Shown piece after piece: positions 8,824 to 17,176 of a stretch of 64,000 nt of DNA. The stretch is from Streptomyces sp. CNQ-509 (GTDB lineage: Bacteria > Actinomycetota > Actinomycetes > Streptomycetales > Streptomycetaceae). Made by a program: the position numbers and the translations under genes. Position 1 is the stretch's first letter, and each line of letters opens with the position of its first letter. The notes under the pieces are model-generated. The model made no database searches and was not told the DNA's origin. It worked only from the letters and a program-made list of their open reading frames with translations. The stretch lies in the NCBI RefSeq assembly GCF_001011035.1, contig NZ_CP011492.1:6565447-6629446 (forward strand), in the 5' to 3' direction.

Positions 8824-9795
8824 CTACGCCTGCAGCCAGGCCAGCGAGGTCACCCGGTGGTCGTTCCCGCCGCCCTCGTGGCCGTTCCACGGGTAGACCT
8901 CGATGTCCTTCGGCCCGCCCCAGTGGTTGTACGACGCGAAGACCGTCGACGGCGGGCACACCTCGTCCATCAGGGCCACCGAGTACAGCGCCGGCACCCG
9001 GGCGCGCGCGGCGAAGTTGAGCCCGTCGAAGTACGAGAGCGTCCGGAACACCCGCTCCTCCGCGTCCCGCTGGGTCGCCAGGAAGAGGACCAGCTCCTGG
9101 TACGGGTTCTTGTCGGTAATCGTCACCGCCCGGCGGAAGTGGTTGAGGAACGGCACGTCGATCATCGCCGCCCGCACCCCCGGGTGCAGCCCGGCGACCG
9201 CGGTGGCGATCGCGCCGCCCTGGCTGCCGCCGCTCACCGCGATCCGGTCGCCGTCCACCGCCGGGTGCGCGGCGGCGGCGTCCACGGCGCGCACGGCGTC
9301 GGTGAAGACGCGGCGGTAGTAGTACTCCGCCGGGTCGAGCACGCCGCGGGTCATGAAGCCGGGCGTCTGGGCGTTGCCCGTGCCGTACGGGTCGGGGGTG
9401 GAGCCGGCGTTGTCGCGGTGGGCGGCGCCCTGGCCGCGGGTGTCGACGACGAAGACGGCGCGGCCCGCGGCCGGCCAGAACAGGTGGTCGTGCGGGAGCC
9501 CGCGGCCGCCGCCGTAGCCGATGTAGTGCATGACGCACGGCACGGGCCCGTCGGCGCCGCGCGGCAGGACGAGCCAGGCGGAGATGCGGTGGCCGCCCCA
9601 GCCGGCGAAGGACACGTCGTGCACGTCGACGGCCGTCAGGCCCGTCGGGTACGGGCGGAACTCCGGCGCCAGGCCGCCCGCCGATTCCTCCGCACCGGCG
9701 AGGGTGCGGGTCCAGAAGTCGTCGAAGTCGGCGGGCTCCTCGCGCTCGGGGCGGTAGTCGCGCAGCTCGGCGAGGGGGAGGTCGAACAGGGCCAT
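8824..9795 (-). CDS. Acetyl xylan esterase / cephalosporin-C deacetylase, CE7 family
   Basis: A 323-residue alpha/beta hydrolase. Visible signatures are the RGQGAAHRDN loop, nucleophile S191 in GGSQGG, an acidic residue near 276 (VALMDEVCPP) and the catalytic His of GHEGGG (H306). Length and motifs fit CE7, whose members deacetylate short xylo-oligosaccharides in the cytoplasm. The start is ATG 9795 (MALFDLPLAEL). The stop is 22 bp from the convergent GntR gene. It lies downstream of, and on the same strand as, the LacI gene, which suggests carbohydrate-responsive control. Confidence 0.88.
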   Translation of the reverse strand: MALFDLPLAELRDYRPEREEPADFDDFWTRTLAGAEESAGGLAPEFRPYPTGLTAVDVHDVSFAGWGGHRISAWLVLPRGADGPVPCVMHYIGYGGGRGLPHDHLFWPAAGRAVFVVDTRGQGAAHRDNAGSTPDPYGTGNAQTPGFMTRGVLDPAEYYYRRVFTDAVRAVDAAAAHPAVDGDRIAVSGGSQGGAIATAVAGLHPGVRAAMIDVPFLNHFRRAVTITDKNPYQELVLFLATQRDAEERVFRTLSYFDGLNFAARARVPALYSVALMDEVCPPSTVFASYNHWGGPKDIEVYPWNGHEGGGNDHRVTSLAWLQA

Positions 9796-9944
9796 GGGGA
9801 CGCTCCAGTCGGTCGTGACGGCGGTGCGGGGGCTGGGATGGCGGGTGCGGGCGGGGTGCGGGGGGAAGGCGGTGCGGCGTGTACGGGATGCCGGTACCCG
9901 GCGCGTACGGAACGTATCCGGCGACGGGCGCGGGCGCTCCGGGC

Positions 9945-10943
9945 TCAGCGGGCCGGCGGCGGGCCCGTGGAGGCGCGTACCGTCAGCGTCGTGGCCAGCT
10001 CCACCTGCTCGGGCTGCGCCGCCCCGCCCTCGCCGTGCAGCCGGAGCATCCGGAACGCGGTGGCCGCCATCGCCTCCAGCGGCTGCGCGACGGTGGTCAG
10101 CGGCGGTGCCGCCCAGGCGGCGACGGGGGTGTCGTCGAAGCCGGTGACGCTCATGTCCGCCGGTGCCCGCAGCCCCCGTTCCGCCAGGGCCTGGAGCACG
10201 CCGAACGCCTGCCCGTCGTTCGCCGCGACCACCGCGGTGGGCGGCTCGGGCAGGTCCAGCAGCGCCAGCGCACCGGCGCGGCCGTCGGGCGCGAAGAAGT
10301 CGGCGTTGCGGATCAGTTCCTCCGCCACCGGCAGCCCCGCCTCCAGCAGCGCGGCGCGGTAGCCGTCGAAGCGGGCGCGGGCGGACCAGATCGTCAGCGG
10401 CCCGGTGAGGGTGGCGATGCGGCGGTGGCCCAGCTCGATGAGGTGGCGGGTCGCGGCGAGGCCGCCCTGCCAGTTCGTGCAGCCCACGGAGCGTACGCCC
10501 GCGCCCGGTTCCGCCGGCGGGTCGATGGCGACCAGCGGGATGCGCTTGGCCGCCAGCCGCGCGCGGGTCTCCGGCGCCGGTACCTGGTGGACGAGGAGGA
10601 CGCCGTCGCTGCCGCGCGCCATGATGCGCTCCAGGGTGTGGCGCAGGACGTCGGCGCTGTCGGGCACGCTGTCGATGACGATCCGGCAGTCGGCCTCGGC
10701 GCCGGCCTCGACCGCGCCGGTGACGAGCGCGTCCGCCCACGGGCTGTTGAGGCTGCCGATGACGAGGTCGACGACGCCGGCGCCGCGGGACGGCCGGTAG
10801 CCGTGGTCGGCGAGCAGCCGCGCGATGCGCTCGCGGGTGGCGGGGGCGACGTCGGTGCGGGCGTGCAGGACCTTGGAGACGGTCGACACCGAGACGCCGG
10901 CGCGGGCGGCGATGTCGCTGAGCGTGGCCTGTTCGGGCGGCAT
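9945..10943 (-). CDS. LacI-family transcriptional regulator
   Basis: A 332-residue protein. Residues 5-55 form the LacI HTH and hinge (ATLSDIAARAGVSVSTVSKV; ATRERIARLLADHGYRPS), followed by a periplasmic-binding-like sensor domain (SDGVLLVHQVPAPETRARL; GFDDTPVAAWAAPPLTTVAQ). The start is ATG 10943. It is divergent from the isomerase and Gfo/Idh pair, and the esterase lies downstream on the same strand. The gap contains TCGAAAA-type palindromes suitable as its operators, so it probably represses both directions in response to a sugar. The effector is unknown. Confidence 0.9.
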   Translation of the reverse strand: MPPEQATLSDIAARAGVSVSTVSKVLHARTDVAPATRERIARLLADHGYRPSRGAGVVDLVIGSLNSPWADALVTGAVEAGAEADCRIVIDSVPDSADVLRHTLERIMARGSDGVLLVHQVPAPETRARLAAKRIPLVAIDPPAEPGAGVRSVGCTNWQGGLAATRHLIELGHRRIATLTGPLTIWSARARFDGYRAALLEAGLPVAEELIRNADFFAPDGRAGALALLDLPEPPTAVVAANDGQAFGVLQALAERGLRAPADMSVTGFDDTPVAAWAAPPLTTVAQPLEAMAATAFRMLRLHGEGGAAQPEQVELATTLTVRASTGPPPAR

Positions 10944-10947
10944 GGCG

Positions 10948-11064
10948 GAGTCCTTTTCGAAAACTCCGGCCAGCCTGACCGTCGACTTCCGACCCTGTCA
11001 AGGGTGTTGACGGAGGTCTGCCCGGCTTCTAGCGTCAACTGGCGAGCGAAAAATTGTCGAAAAT
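10948..11064. promoter_or_regulatory. LacI-type operators and sugar-gene promoter
   Basis: The divergent gap contains TTTTCGAAAA (10954-10963, inside a weaker GGAG...CTCC dyad) and a related TTGTCGAAAA half-palindrome at 11054-11063. Between them is a good promoter for the rightward genes: TTGACG (11007-11012), 17 bp, TAGCGT (11030-11035). The second operator overlaps the leader just before the GGAGGAG ribosome site at 11072. The layout fits repression of both divergent units by the neighbouring LacI protein. Confidence 0.6.
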
Positions 11065-11081
11065 GATCGCCGGAGGAGACC

Positions 11082-11834
11082 ATGAGCCCGTCCCTGGGCG
11101 TGCAGCTCTACACCGTTCGCGACGAGATCGCCGCCGACCGCCCCGGCACGTTCGCCGCCCTGGCCGGCTTCGGCTACCGCCAGGTCGAGTGCTACGACGT
11201 ACTGACCGACCCCGAGGAGCTCCGCGCCGACCTGGACACGGCGGGCCTCGCGGCCGGCTCCGTCCACGCGCATGTGCTCGCCGGTCCCGAGCAGGCCGAC
11301 GCCGCCTTCCGGGGCGCGCGCACGGTCGGCGCCGACACCGTCTTCGTGCCGTATCTGCCGCCGGAGCGGTTCGCCGGCGCCGAGGAGGTACGCGCCGTGG
11401 CCGGCGAGCTGGCCGAGGCCGCGAAGCGCGCCGCGGGCCACGGCCTCGCGCTCGGCTACCACAACCACGAGTTCGAGCTCTCCCAGCACGTCGGCGGCGT
11501 CCCCGCGCTGGAGGTGCTGGCCGACCTGCTCGCCGGGCTCGACGCCCCGGTGCAGTTCGAGGTGGACACGTACTGGGCGGCGGTCGGCGGCCAGGACGTG
11601 CCCGCGCTGCTCGGCCGCCTCGGCGAGCGCGTCACGCACCTGCACATCAAGGACGGGCCCGTCACCAAGGACGACCCGATGACCGCCGTCGGCGCCGGCC
11701 GGATGCCCGTCGAGGACGTGCTCGCCGCGGGCGCGGGCGCCCGCCGGCACATCGTCGAACTCGACGCCTGCGCCACCGACATGCTCACCGCCGTCCGAGA
11801 GAGCTTCGACTGGCTGGAGGGGAAGCGCCGATGA
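11082..11834 (+). CDS. Sugar phosphate isomerase/epimerase, TIM-barrel (AP-endonuclease 2 superfamily)
   Basis: A 250-residue protein starting MSPSLGVQLYTVRDEIAADR. Conserved metal/substrate segments are GLALGYHNHEFEL, VQFEVDTYWAAVGG, HLHIKDGPVTKDD and HIVELDACATDM, the usual pattern of Glu, Asp and His metal ligands in IolE/IolI-like enzymes. The start has a strong GGAGGAG site. It overlaps the Gfo/Idh gene by 4 bp (ATGA), so the two are translationally coupled. The substrate is likely an inositol- or keto-sugar-like compound but cannot be fixed from sequence. Confidence 0.85.
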   Translation: MSPSLGVQLYTVRDEIAADRPGTFAALAGFGYRQVECYDVLTDPEELRADLDTAGLAAGSVHAHVLAGPEQADAAFRGARTVGADTVFVPYLPPERFAGAEEVRAVAGELAEAAKRAAGHGLALGYHNHEFELSQHVGGVPALEVLADLLAGLDAPVQFEVDTYWAAVGGQDVPALLGRLGERVTHLHIKDGPVTKDDPMTAVGAGRMPVEDVLAAGAGARRHIVELDACATDMLTAVRESFDWLEGKRR

Positions 11835-12940
11835 CCGCAGGAGAGCCCCTGGGCGTCGCCGTCGTCGGCTGCGGCACGATCAGCGACCAGTACCTGACGA
11901 ACCTCACCGCCTTCCCCGACCTGCGCGTGCTCTTCTGCGCCGACCTCGACGCGGAGCGCGCCGCCGCGCAGGCCGCCGCCTACGGCGTACCGGCGCACGG
12001 CAGCACCGAGGACGCCCTCGCCCACCCCGGCGTCGAGCTGGTCGTCAACCTCACCCTCCCCGCCGCCCACCACGACGTGGCCGCGGCGGCGATCGGCGCC
12101 GGCAAGCACGTGTGGAACGAGAAGCCGCTGACCCTCGACCCCGTCTCCGGCGCCGGGCTGGTCACCCGGGCCGCCGGGGCGGGCGTGCGGCTCGGCTGCG
12201 CCCCGGACACGTTCCTCGGCGCCGGGCTGCAGACGGCGCGCCGGCTCGTCGACGACGGGGCGATAGGCGTGCCGCTGAGCGGTCTCGCGCTGCTGCAGAC
12301 CCCGGGCCCGGAGTCGTGGCACCCCAGCCCGGAGTTCTACTTCCTGCGGGGCGGCGGGCCGCTGTTCGACATGGGCCCCTATTACCTGACCTGTCTGGCC
12401 ACGCTCTTCGGCCCGGCCCGGCGGGTCGCGGCGGTGGCCAGCAGGGCGCGCGAGACCCGGGTGGTCGGCTCCGGGCCGAAGGCAGGCACGGAGTTCCCGG
12501 TGGAGGTGCCCACGCACGTCGCGGCGCTCCTCGACTACGCCGCGGGCCAGACCGCCTCGCTGGTGGTCAGCTTCGACTCCCCGCTGAACCGGCAGGGGTT
12601 CGTGGAGATCACCGGCACCGAGGCCACCCTCGCGCTGCCCGACCCCAACCGCTTCGACGGCTCCCTGCGGCTGCGCCCCACGGGCTCGGCGGAGTGGACG
12701 GAGATCGAGGCGGCGGGTGCGACCGCCGGGCGCGGCATGGGCGTGCTCGACATGGCCAGGGCGCTGGCCGCGGGCGAGCCGCACCGCGCCTCGGGGGAGC
12801 TGGCGCAGCACGTGCTGGAGACCATGGCGGCGGTCGAGAAGTCGGCGCGGGACGGGGAGTTCGTGCCCGTCGCGGGCGCCGGCTTCACCGTGCCGGCGGC
12901 GCTGCCGGCCGACTGGGATCCGGGCGTACGGATGCGTTGA
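11831..12940 (+). CDS. Gfo/Idh/MocA-family oxidoreductase
   Basis: A 369-residue NAD(P)-dependent sugar dehydrogenase. It has an N-terminal Rossmann fold (GVAVVGCGTISDQYLTNL), the family motif GKHVWNEKPLTLD containing the conserved EKP lysine, and a C-terminal alpha/beta domain with GGGPLFDMGPYYL. ATG 11831 overlaps the isomerase stop. Together with the isomerase, the LacI regulator and the esterase it looks like part of a compact sugar-catabolic unit that lacks its own transporter. Confidence 0.88.
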   Translation: MTAGEPLGVAVVGCGTISDQYLTNLTAFPDLRVLFCADLDAERAAAQAAAYGVPAHGSTEDALAHPGVELVVNLTLPAAHHDVAAAAIGAGKHVWNEKPLTLDPVSGAGLVTRAAGAGVRLGCAPDTFLGAGLQTARRLVDDGAIGVPLSGLALLQTPGPESWHPSPEFYFLRGGGPLFDMGPYYLTCLATLFGPARRVAAVASRARETRVVGSGPKAGTEFPVEVPTHVAALLDYAAGQTASLVVSFDSPLNRQGFVEITGTEATLALPDPNRFDGSLRLRPTGSAEWTEIEAAGATAGRGMGVLDMARALAAGEPHRASGELAQHVLETMAAVEKSARDGEFVPVAGAGFTVPAALPADWDPGVRMR

Positions 12941-12979
12941 CGTCCCTCCGGGGCGTGGGCACACTCCGGAACCATGGCA

Positions 12980-12995
12980 GAGAAAGCGCTTTCTC
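12980..12995. promoter_or_regulatory. Perfect 16-bp palindrome, LacI-type operator
   Basis: GAGAAAGCGCTTTCTC is a perfect palindrome with the central CG typical of LacI-family operators. It differs from the TTTTCGAAAA palindromes beside the intact LacI gene, so it probably served another regulator. It lies just ahead of the decayed FAD-oxidoreductase gene and is likely a surviving piece of that gene's promoter. Confidence 0.5.
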
Positions 12996-13067
12996 GACGT
13001 GGTAAAGGCCGCTGGACTGGCGGCATCAGCCTGTGGAGCGCCGATAAGACCAGAACCCTTTCTGGCG

Positions 13068-13182
13068 CAGCGCAACGAAGCAGGAAGCCACGGACTCCCT
13101 CCCGGAGCTTGTGCTGCCCAGCGGTACAAGCTTCGGGAGGGAAGGCCAGAATCCCCGGGCCTCAGCCCGGGGAGCAAGCCAA
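13068..13182 (+). mobile_element. Solo right end of an IS200/IS605-family element (omega-RNA-like relic)
   Basis: Two strong hairpins follow each other: TCCCTCCCGGAGCTT (13096-13110) pairs with 13128-13142 with one mismatch, and CCCCGGGC-CTCA-GCCCGGGG (13153-13172) is perfect. They are preceded by CGAAGCAGGAAGCCACGG and followed by the tail AGCAAGCCAA. This arrangement resembles the 3' end of actinobacterial tnpB elements, where the terminal hairpins are also the omega-RNA scaffold. No tnpA or tnpB frame is present. The exact ends are uncertain. The sequence interrupts a degraded oxidoreductase gene. Confidence 0.5.
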
Positions 13183-13189
13183 ACCTTCG

Positions 13190-13560
13190 AACCGCACGTT
13201 ACCTCTGACGTCTTCGCCGATCTGCTCGCCGAGCATGACATCCCCGTGGTCCTCGGCGCCCGGCTCCGCTGCGTCGACCGCTCCGCCGCCTCGTCACCGA
13301 CGATGGCCGCGCGCACGGCGGCTGGATGTTCGTGGACGCGACGTACGAGGGCGACCTGATGGCACGCGCAGGCATCGACTTCACCCCCGGAGACCCGGGG
13401 GCACGCAGACGTACACCGTCGACCAGCGCTCGCGCGGCGGGCAGTGGGTGGTGCTGGGCCGGCACACCTTCGCGGCGGGGACGGCGGCGGGCGTACGGAT
13501 ACGCAACGACGCCACCGACGGCTACGTGGTCGCGGACGCGGTCAAGGCGGTCAGCGGGAC
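13190..13560 (+). pseudogene. Decayed FAD-dependent oxidoreductase with golvesin-like C-terminal domain
   Basis: Fragments of one protein lie in three frames. DVFADLLAEHDIPVVLGARL is near 13200. FVDATYEGDLMARAGIDFT (from ~13329) is the signature of the FAD-dependent oxidoreductase family with an (I/V)DATYEGDL motif. QTYTVDQRSRGGQWVVLG ... DATDGYVVADAVKAV (~13401-13550) is a golvesin/xanthan-lyase CBM-like domain. Frameshifts and large deletions separate them, and the N-terminal FAD-binding region is missing. The relic runs into the 3' end of the convergent LysR gene. Confidence 0.65.
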
Positions 13561-14498
13561 CAGGCCGGGGCCCAGGTGCCGGCGGGGTCCGTGGGTGTGT
13601 GCCGCGGGGCGCGGGCGGCGGCGTAGTCGCGGAGCAGGGCGAGGCCGGGGTGCGCGTTGTCGGTGTGCCAGTGCAGCAGGTGCGGGTAGACGGGGGTCGG
13701 GTCGAGCAGCGGGATGCGGCACAGGTCGTAGTCGACGGGCCAGACCAGCGGGGTCCGCTCGCTGAGGAAGGTGCCCACCGTGGTGGATTCGGCGACCGTG
13801 TCGAGCAGGCTCTCGACGCCGAAGTCGGGGCCCACCGCGTCGATGACGAAGCCGAACTCCGCCGCCATGTCCTCGTAGTACGCGGCCCACTCGGTGCCCG
13901 GCGCGTTGCCCGGCATCCAGATCCGGTGCCCGGCGAGCTGCGCGGGCCTGACGGAGCGGGCGCCGGCGAACTCGTGCGCCGGGCCGGTGACGAGCTGTAC
14001 CGGTTCGTACATCACGTACCCGACCGCGATGTCGTCGGGCAGCTTCCGGCCGGGCGGCGGCAGGGTCCGGAACGTCGCGTCGATCGTGCCGTCGCGTACC
14101 GCCTCGACGGCCGGGCCGCCGCCGTAGACCGTGACGACGTCCAGCTCCACCTCGGGGTGCGCGCGGTGGAAGTCGCGCAGCAGCCCGGCGGTGGCGACCC
14201 GGCGCCCCACCACGTCCACGCGCAGCGCCCTGCTCCCGGGCCGTACGGACGCCGCGGCCCGCTCCGCGGCCTGCAGCAGCGTGCGGGCGTGGGGCAGGAA
14301 CGCCTGGCCGTCGATGGTGAGCTTCGCGCCGCGCGCGGTACGGGTGAACAGCCGCACCCCGAGGCCCTTCTCCAGCCCGGCGATGCGCTTGGAGACGGCC
14401 TGCTGGGTCAGCATCAGCTCGGCCGCCGCCTCCTGGAACTGGCCGGTGTCGGCGGCGGCGACGAAGGTGCGCACGGCATCGAGGTCCACGCCCGGCAA
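13551..14498 (-). CDS. LysR-family transcriptional regulator
   Basis: A 315-residue protein. The N-terminal HTH is clear (VRTFVAAADTGQFQEAAAEL; LTQQAVSKRIAGLEKGLGVR; FTRTARGAKLT), followed by a periplasmic-binding-like effector domain. The start is at 14498 (MPGVDLDAVRTF). The end overlaps the golvesin-like relic by a few bases. No divergent target gene is adjacent: the next gene upstream is AsnC/Lrp on the same strand, 15 bp away. The ligand is unknown. Confidence 0.88.
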   Translation of the reverse strand: MPGVDLDAVRTFVAAADTGQFQEAAAELMLTQQAVSKRIAGLEKGLGVRLFTRTARGAKLTIDGQAFLPHARTLLQAAERAAASVRPGSRALRVDVVGRRVATAGLLRDFHRAHPEVELDVVTVYGGGPAVEAVRDGTIDATFRTLPPPGRKLPDDIAVGYVMYEPVQLVTGPAHEFAGARSVRPAQLAGHRIWMPGNAPGTEWAAYYEDMAAEFGFVIDAVGPDFGVESLLDTVAESTTVGTFLSERTPLVWPVDYDLCRIPLLDPTPVYPHLLHWHTDNAHPGLALLRDYAAARAPRHTPTDPAGTWAPAWSR

Positions 14499-14513
14499 CC
14501 CTAGCCGCAGCCG

Positions 14514-15026
14514 CTACGGAACCCGGCCCCCCGCCCCGGCGCCGGGCCCGGCCCCCGTGCCGCCGCCGCTCCCGGCCCCCTCCTCCGCGTACGCGCCGAG
14601 CCCCGGCGTCCGCGGCGGCACCGCCGTGGACTGGACGATCGAGGTCGTCGTCTGCCCGTGCAGCAGGAAGCGGTCGAGCACCTCCTCGAAGGTGTCGAGG
14701 TCCGTCGCATGCACCTTGAGCAGGAAGCAGTCCTCGCCGGTGATCCGGTGGCACTCGCTGACCTGCGGCAGGCTCCGCGCCAGCGCCGCGATCCGCGGCA
14801 ACTGCCCCGGCCCGGGACGCACCCGGACGAACGCCGCCACCGGGTAGCCCAGGGCGGCCGGGTCGACGTCCAGGCGGTAGCCGCGGATCACCCGGGACTC
14901 CTCCAGCCGCCGCACCCGCTCGCGGGCGGTGGGCACGGAGACTCCGGTGCGCCGGGCCAGCTCCGCCATGGACAGGCGGGGGTCGGCGTCGAGTGCGGTC
15001 AGGATCGAGCGGTCGAGTGCGTCCAC
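14514..15026 (-). CDS. AsnC/Lrp-family transcriptional regulator
   Basis: A 170-residue protein from GTG 15026 (VDALDRSILTALDADPRL), the family's normal start, with an AAGGTG site; the open frame extends upstream without family similarity. It contains an AsnC HTH (SMAELARRTGVSVPTARERV) and a RAM ligand-binding domain (SECHRITGEDCFLLKVHATD). The last ~25 residues are Gly/Ala-rich. It is divergent from an EamA transporter across 115 bp, so it probably controls export of an amino acid or similar metabolite. Confidence 0.88.
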   Translation of the reverse strand: MDALDRSILTALDADPRLSMAELARRTGVSVPTARERVRRLEESRVIRGYRLDVDPAALGYPVAAFVRVRPGPGQLPRIAALARSLPQVSECHRITGEDCFLLKVHATDLDTFEEVLDRFLLHGQTTTSIVQSTAVPPRTPGLGAYAEEGAGSGGGTGAGPGAGAGGRVP

Positions 15027-15141
15027 CGTTTCACCTTGGCACGAGGGGCGCCCGTTTCGTACCCCGGAGCGGAAAGTGATCCGCCGCAGGGCTTTCCGGT
15101 TCGCCATGGCCCGCGGAGGCGCGCGTTGCGACGATTCCCCC

Positions 15142-16053
15142 GTGGCCGACTCCCTGCCCCGCAGCCCCGCCGCCGCCTCCGGCGGCCGGCTCGCCCTCGC
15201 CGCCGAGCGGGTGCCGCCGCCGGCGTTCCTCGTCTCCTCCGCGGTCTTCCACTACCTCGGCCCGGCCTGCGCCGTCCTGCTCTTCGCCCGCCTCGACGTG
15301 CTCGGCGTCGCCTGGCTGCGGATCGCCTCGGCCGCGCTGGTCTTCGCCGTCTGGCGGCGGCCGTGGCGCGACTGGCGGGCGGCGACGCCGTACCAGCGGC
15401 GGCTCCTGGTCGCGATGGGGGCCGTCCTCGCCACCATGAACTGCACGTTCTATCTCGCCCTCGAACGGCTGCCGCTGGGGACGGTCGGGGCGGTGGAGTT
15501 CCTCGGGCCCGTGGTGCTGGCCGCGGCCGGGGTGCGGACCAGGCGGAACGTCGCCGCGCTGGCGCTGGTCCTCGCGGGCGTCGCGCTCCTCACCGACGTG
15601 CACCTGGTCGCGGAACCGCTCGGGCTCGCGCTGGCGTTCGGCAACTGCGCGCTGTTCGTGCTCTACGTCGTCCTCGGCCACCGGCTCGCGGCCGACGGCG
15701 GCGCGTCCGGGGTGGGGCGGCTCGGCGCGGCGATGCTGGTGGCGGCGGTGGTCGCGGCGCCGGCGGGGCTCGCGCAGGGCGCGGCGGCCGTGACGTCACC
15801 GGTACTGCTGGCTGCGGCGTTCGGGGTGGGGGTGTGCTCGTCGGTGATCCCGTACGTGTGCGACCAGCTCGCCATGGCGCGGGTGCCGCGGGCGACGTTC
15901 GCGCTGATGCTGTCGCTGCTGCCGGCGACGGCGGCGGTCATGGGCGTGGCCGTCCTCGGCCAGGTGCCGGGCGCCGCGGAGGCGGCGGGCATCGCGCTGG
16001 TCGTCGCGGGCGTCGCGGTGCACCGGGAGCGGGACGCGGCGGCGCACGCGTAG
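15142..16053 (+). CDS. EamA-family (RhtA-like) inner-membrane transporter
   Basis: About 303 residues from GTG 15142 (VADSLPRSPAAA). An in-frame ATG at 15106 would add 12 residues; neither has a strong ribosome site. About ten transmembrane segments are predicted in two EamA repeats (AFLVSSAVFHYLGPACAVLLF; NVAALALVLAGVALL; SSVIPYVCDQLAMARVPRA). The last motif is characteristic of the RhtA threonine/homoserine exporter subgroup. Divergent pairing with an AsnC/Lrp regulator fits amino-acid export, but the substrate is not shown by sequence. Confidence 0.85.
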   Translation: MADSLPRSPAAASGGRLALAAERVPPPAFLVSSAVFHYLGPACAVLLFARLDVLGVAWLRIASAALVFAVWRRPWRDWRAATPYQRRLLVAMGAVLATMNCTFYLALERLPLGTVGAVEFLGPVVLAAAGVRTRRNVAALALVLAGVALLTDVHLVAEPLGLALAFGNCALFVLYVVLGHRLAADGGASGVGRLGAAMLVAAVVAAPAGLAQGAAAVTSPVLLAAAFGVGVCSSVIPYVCDQLAMARVPRATFALMLSLLPATAAVMGVAVLGQVPGAAEAAGIALVVAGVAVHRERDAAAHA

Positions 16054-16158
16054 CCGCGGGTACGGGCGGTGAAGACGGCCGGAAATGGACTGTCCCTCCG
16101 GCCGGACACCCCTGCGCCACGCGCCGGCCCGGCCGCTCGCCGGGCCCCCCGGGCCGCG

Positions 16159-16938
16159 TCAGTCCGCCGCCGCCACCCGCCGGGGCTCCTCGCCCAACTG
16201 CTCCGCCAGCCACGACGGCACCCCGTCCAGCAGCCGTACGAGCCGCGTCGCCTCCGCCCGCAACCGGCCCGCCTCCGGCTCCGACTCCACGTCGGCCAGC
16301 GCCATCAGCGCCGGTGCCGTACCGATCAGATAGCCCACCTCCTCGCGCAGCCGCAGCGACTCGCGGAAGCCGTGCCGCGCCTCGGCGAGGTCGCCGGCGT
16401 CGGCCGCGAGCGAGGCCAGGTGGCGCCAGGTGAACGAGCACAGCAGCAGGTCGCCCTGCTCCACGGCGCCCGCGTGGGCGCGGCGGAACGCCGCCAGCGC
16501 CGCCGTCGCGTTCTTCGTCAGGTGCTGGGCGACGAGACCGCGCCGGAAGTCGAGCATCGGCCGGTACGGCGACGTCGGCGCCAGCAGCGCCGCGGCGCGG
16601 CCGAGCGCCGCACGGGCCTCGTCGGAGCGGTCGCGCTCCTGGAAGAGCGTCGAGGCGTACGCGAGATAGCCCCGCTCGCACGCCGTGACGCCGCGGTTCT
16701 CCCCGTCGATCGACAGCGCCTCCGCGTTGCGCACCGCGTCCTCCGCGCGCTCCCAGCCGGCGGCCGTGAACATGCACTGCTCCACCAGCAGCGCCGCGCG
16801 CTGCCGCGCCGCCTCGGCGTCGGTCCCGGCGGCGTCGTCGAGGAGCGCCGCGGCGTCGTCCCAGCAGCCGCGCGAGCGCAGCCGCCAGATCGCCCGCTCC
16901 AGCGGATCCTCCGACATCACCGATTCCGACCGTGCCAT
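16159..16938 (-). CDS. TPR-like helical repeat protein of unknown function
   Basis: About 259 residues if started at ATG 16938 (MARSESVMSEDPLERAI); ATG 16917 is an alternative. The protein consists of repeated Ala-rich helical hairpins (EARAALGRAAALLA; LDFRRGLVAQHLTKNATAALAAFRRA; AGDLAEARHGFRESLRLREEVG) typical of tetratricopeptide-like proteins. No catalytic motif, signal peptide or membrane segment is seen. A Rex-operator-like palindrome lies about 115 bp upstream. It may be an interaction scaffold. Confidence 0.65.
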   Translation of the reverse strand: MARSESVMSEDPLERAIWRLRSRGCWDDAAALLDDAAGTDAEAARQRAALLVEQCMFTAAGWERAEDAVRNAEALSIDGENRGVTACERGYLAYASTLFQERDRSDEARAALGRAAALLAPTSPYRPMLDFRRGLVAQHLTKNATAALAAFRRAHAGAVEQGDLLLCSFTWRHLASLAADAGDLAEARHGFRESLRLREEVGYLIGTAPALMALADVESEPEAGRLRAEATRLVRLLDGVPSWLAEQLGEEPRRVAAAD

Positions 16939-17053
16939 GGCGGTATCCGCCACTTCTGCCTCCCCAACGCGCCGTCGAGCCAAGGAACAACAAGAATCAA
17001 CGCAGCCCACTGTGAGTCGAATCTCAGCACGAAGTCTGCCCTGGGCCAAGGGC

Positions 17054-17073
17054 TTGCGTGAACGACTTCACAA
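17054..17073. promoter_or_regulatory. Rex-operator-like palindrome
   Basis: On the minus strand the site reads TTGTGAAGTCGTTCACGCAA, close to the Streptomyces Rex operator TGTGAAC-N3-TTCACA. It is in the AT-richer leader of the TPR-like gene (start 16938). Rex senses NADH/NAD+. The match is by eye and has mismatches. Confidence 0.4.
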
Positions 17074-17176
17074 GATCTTGGCCAACGGATTGCCCGCGGC
17101 ACGGGAACGACGCGCACGAACGTACGGCGCGGACGCAGCCGTTCAGTGAAGAGGCCGCGCTCGCGGACGGCGGCGG

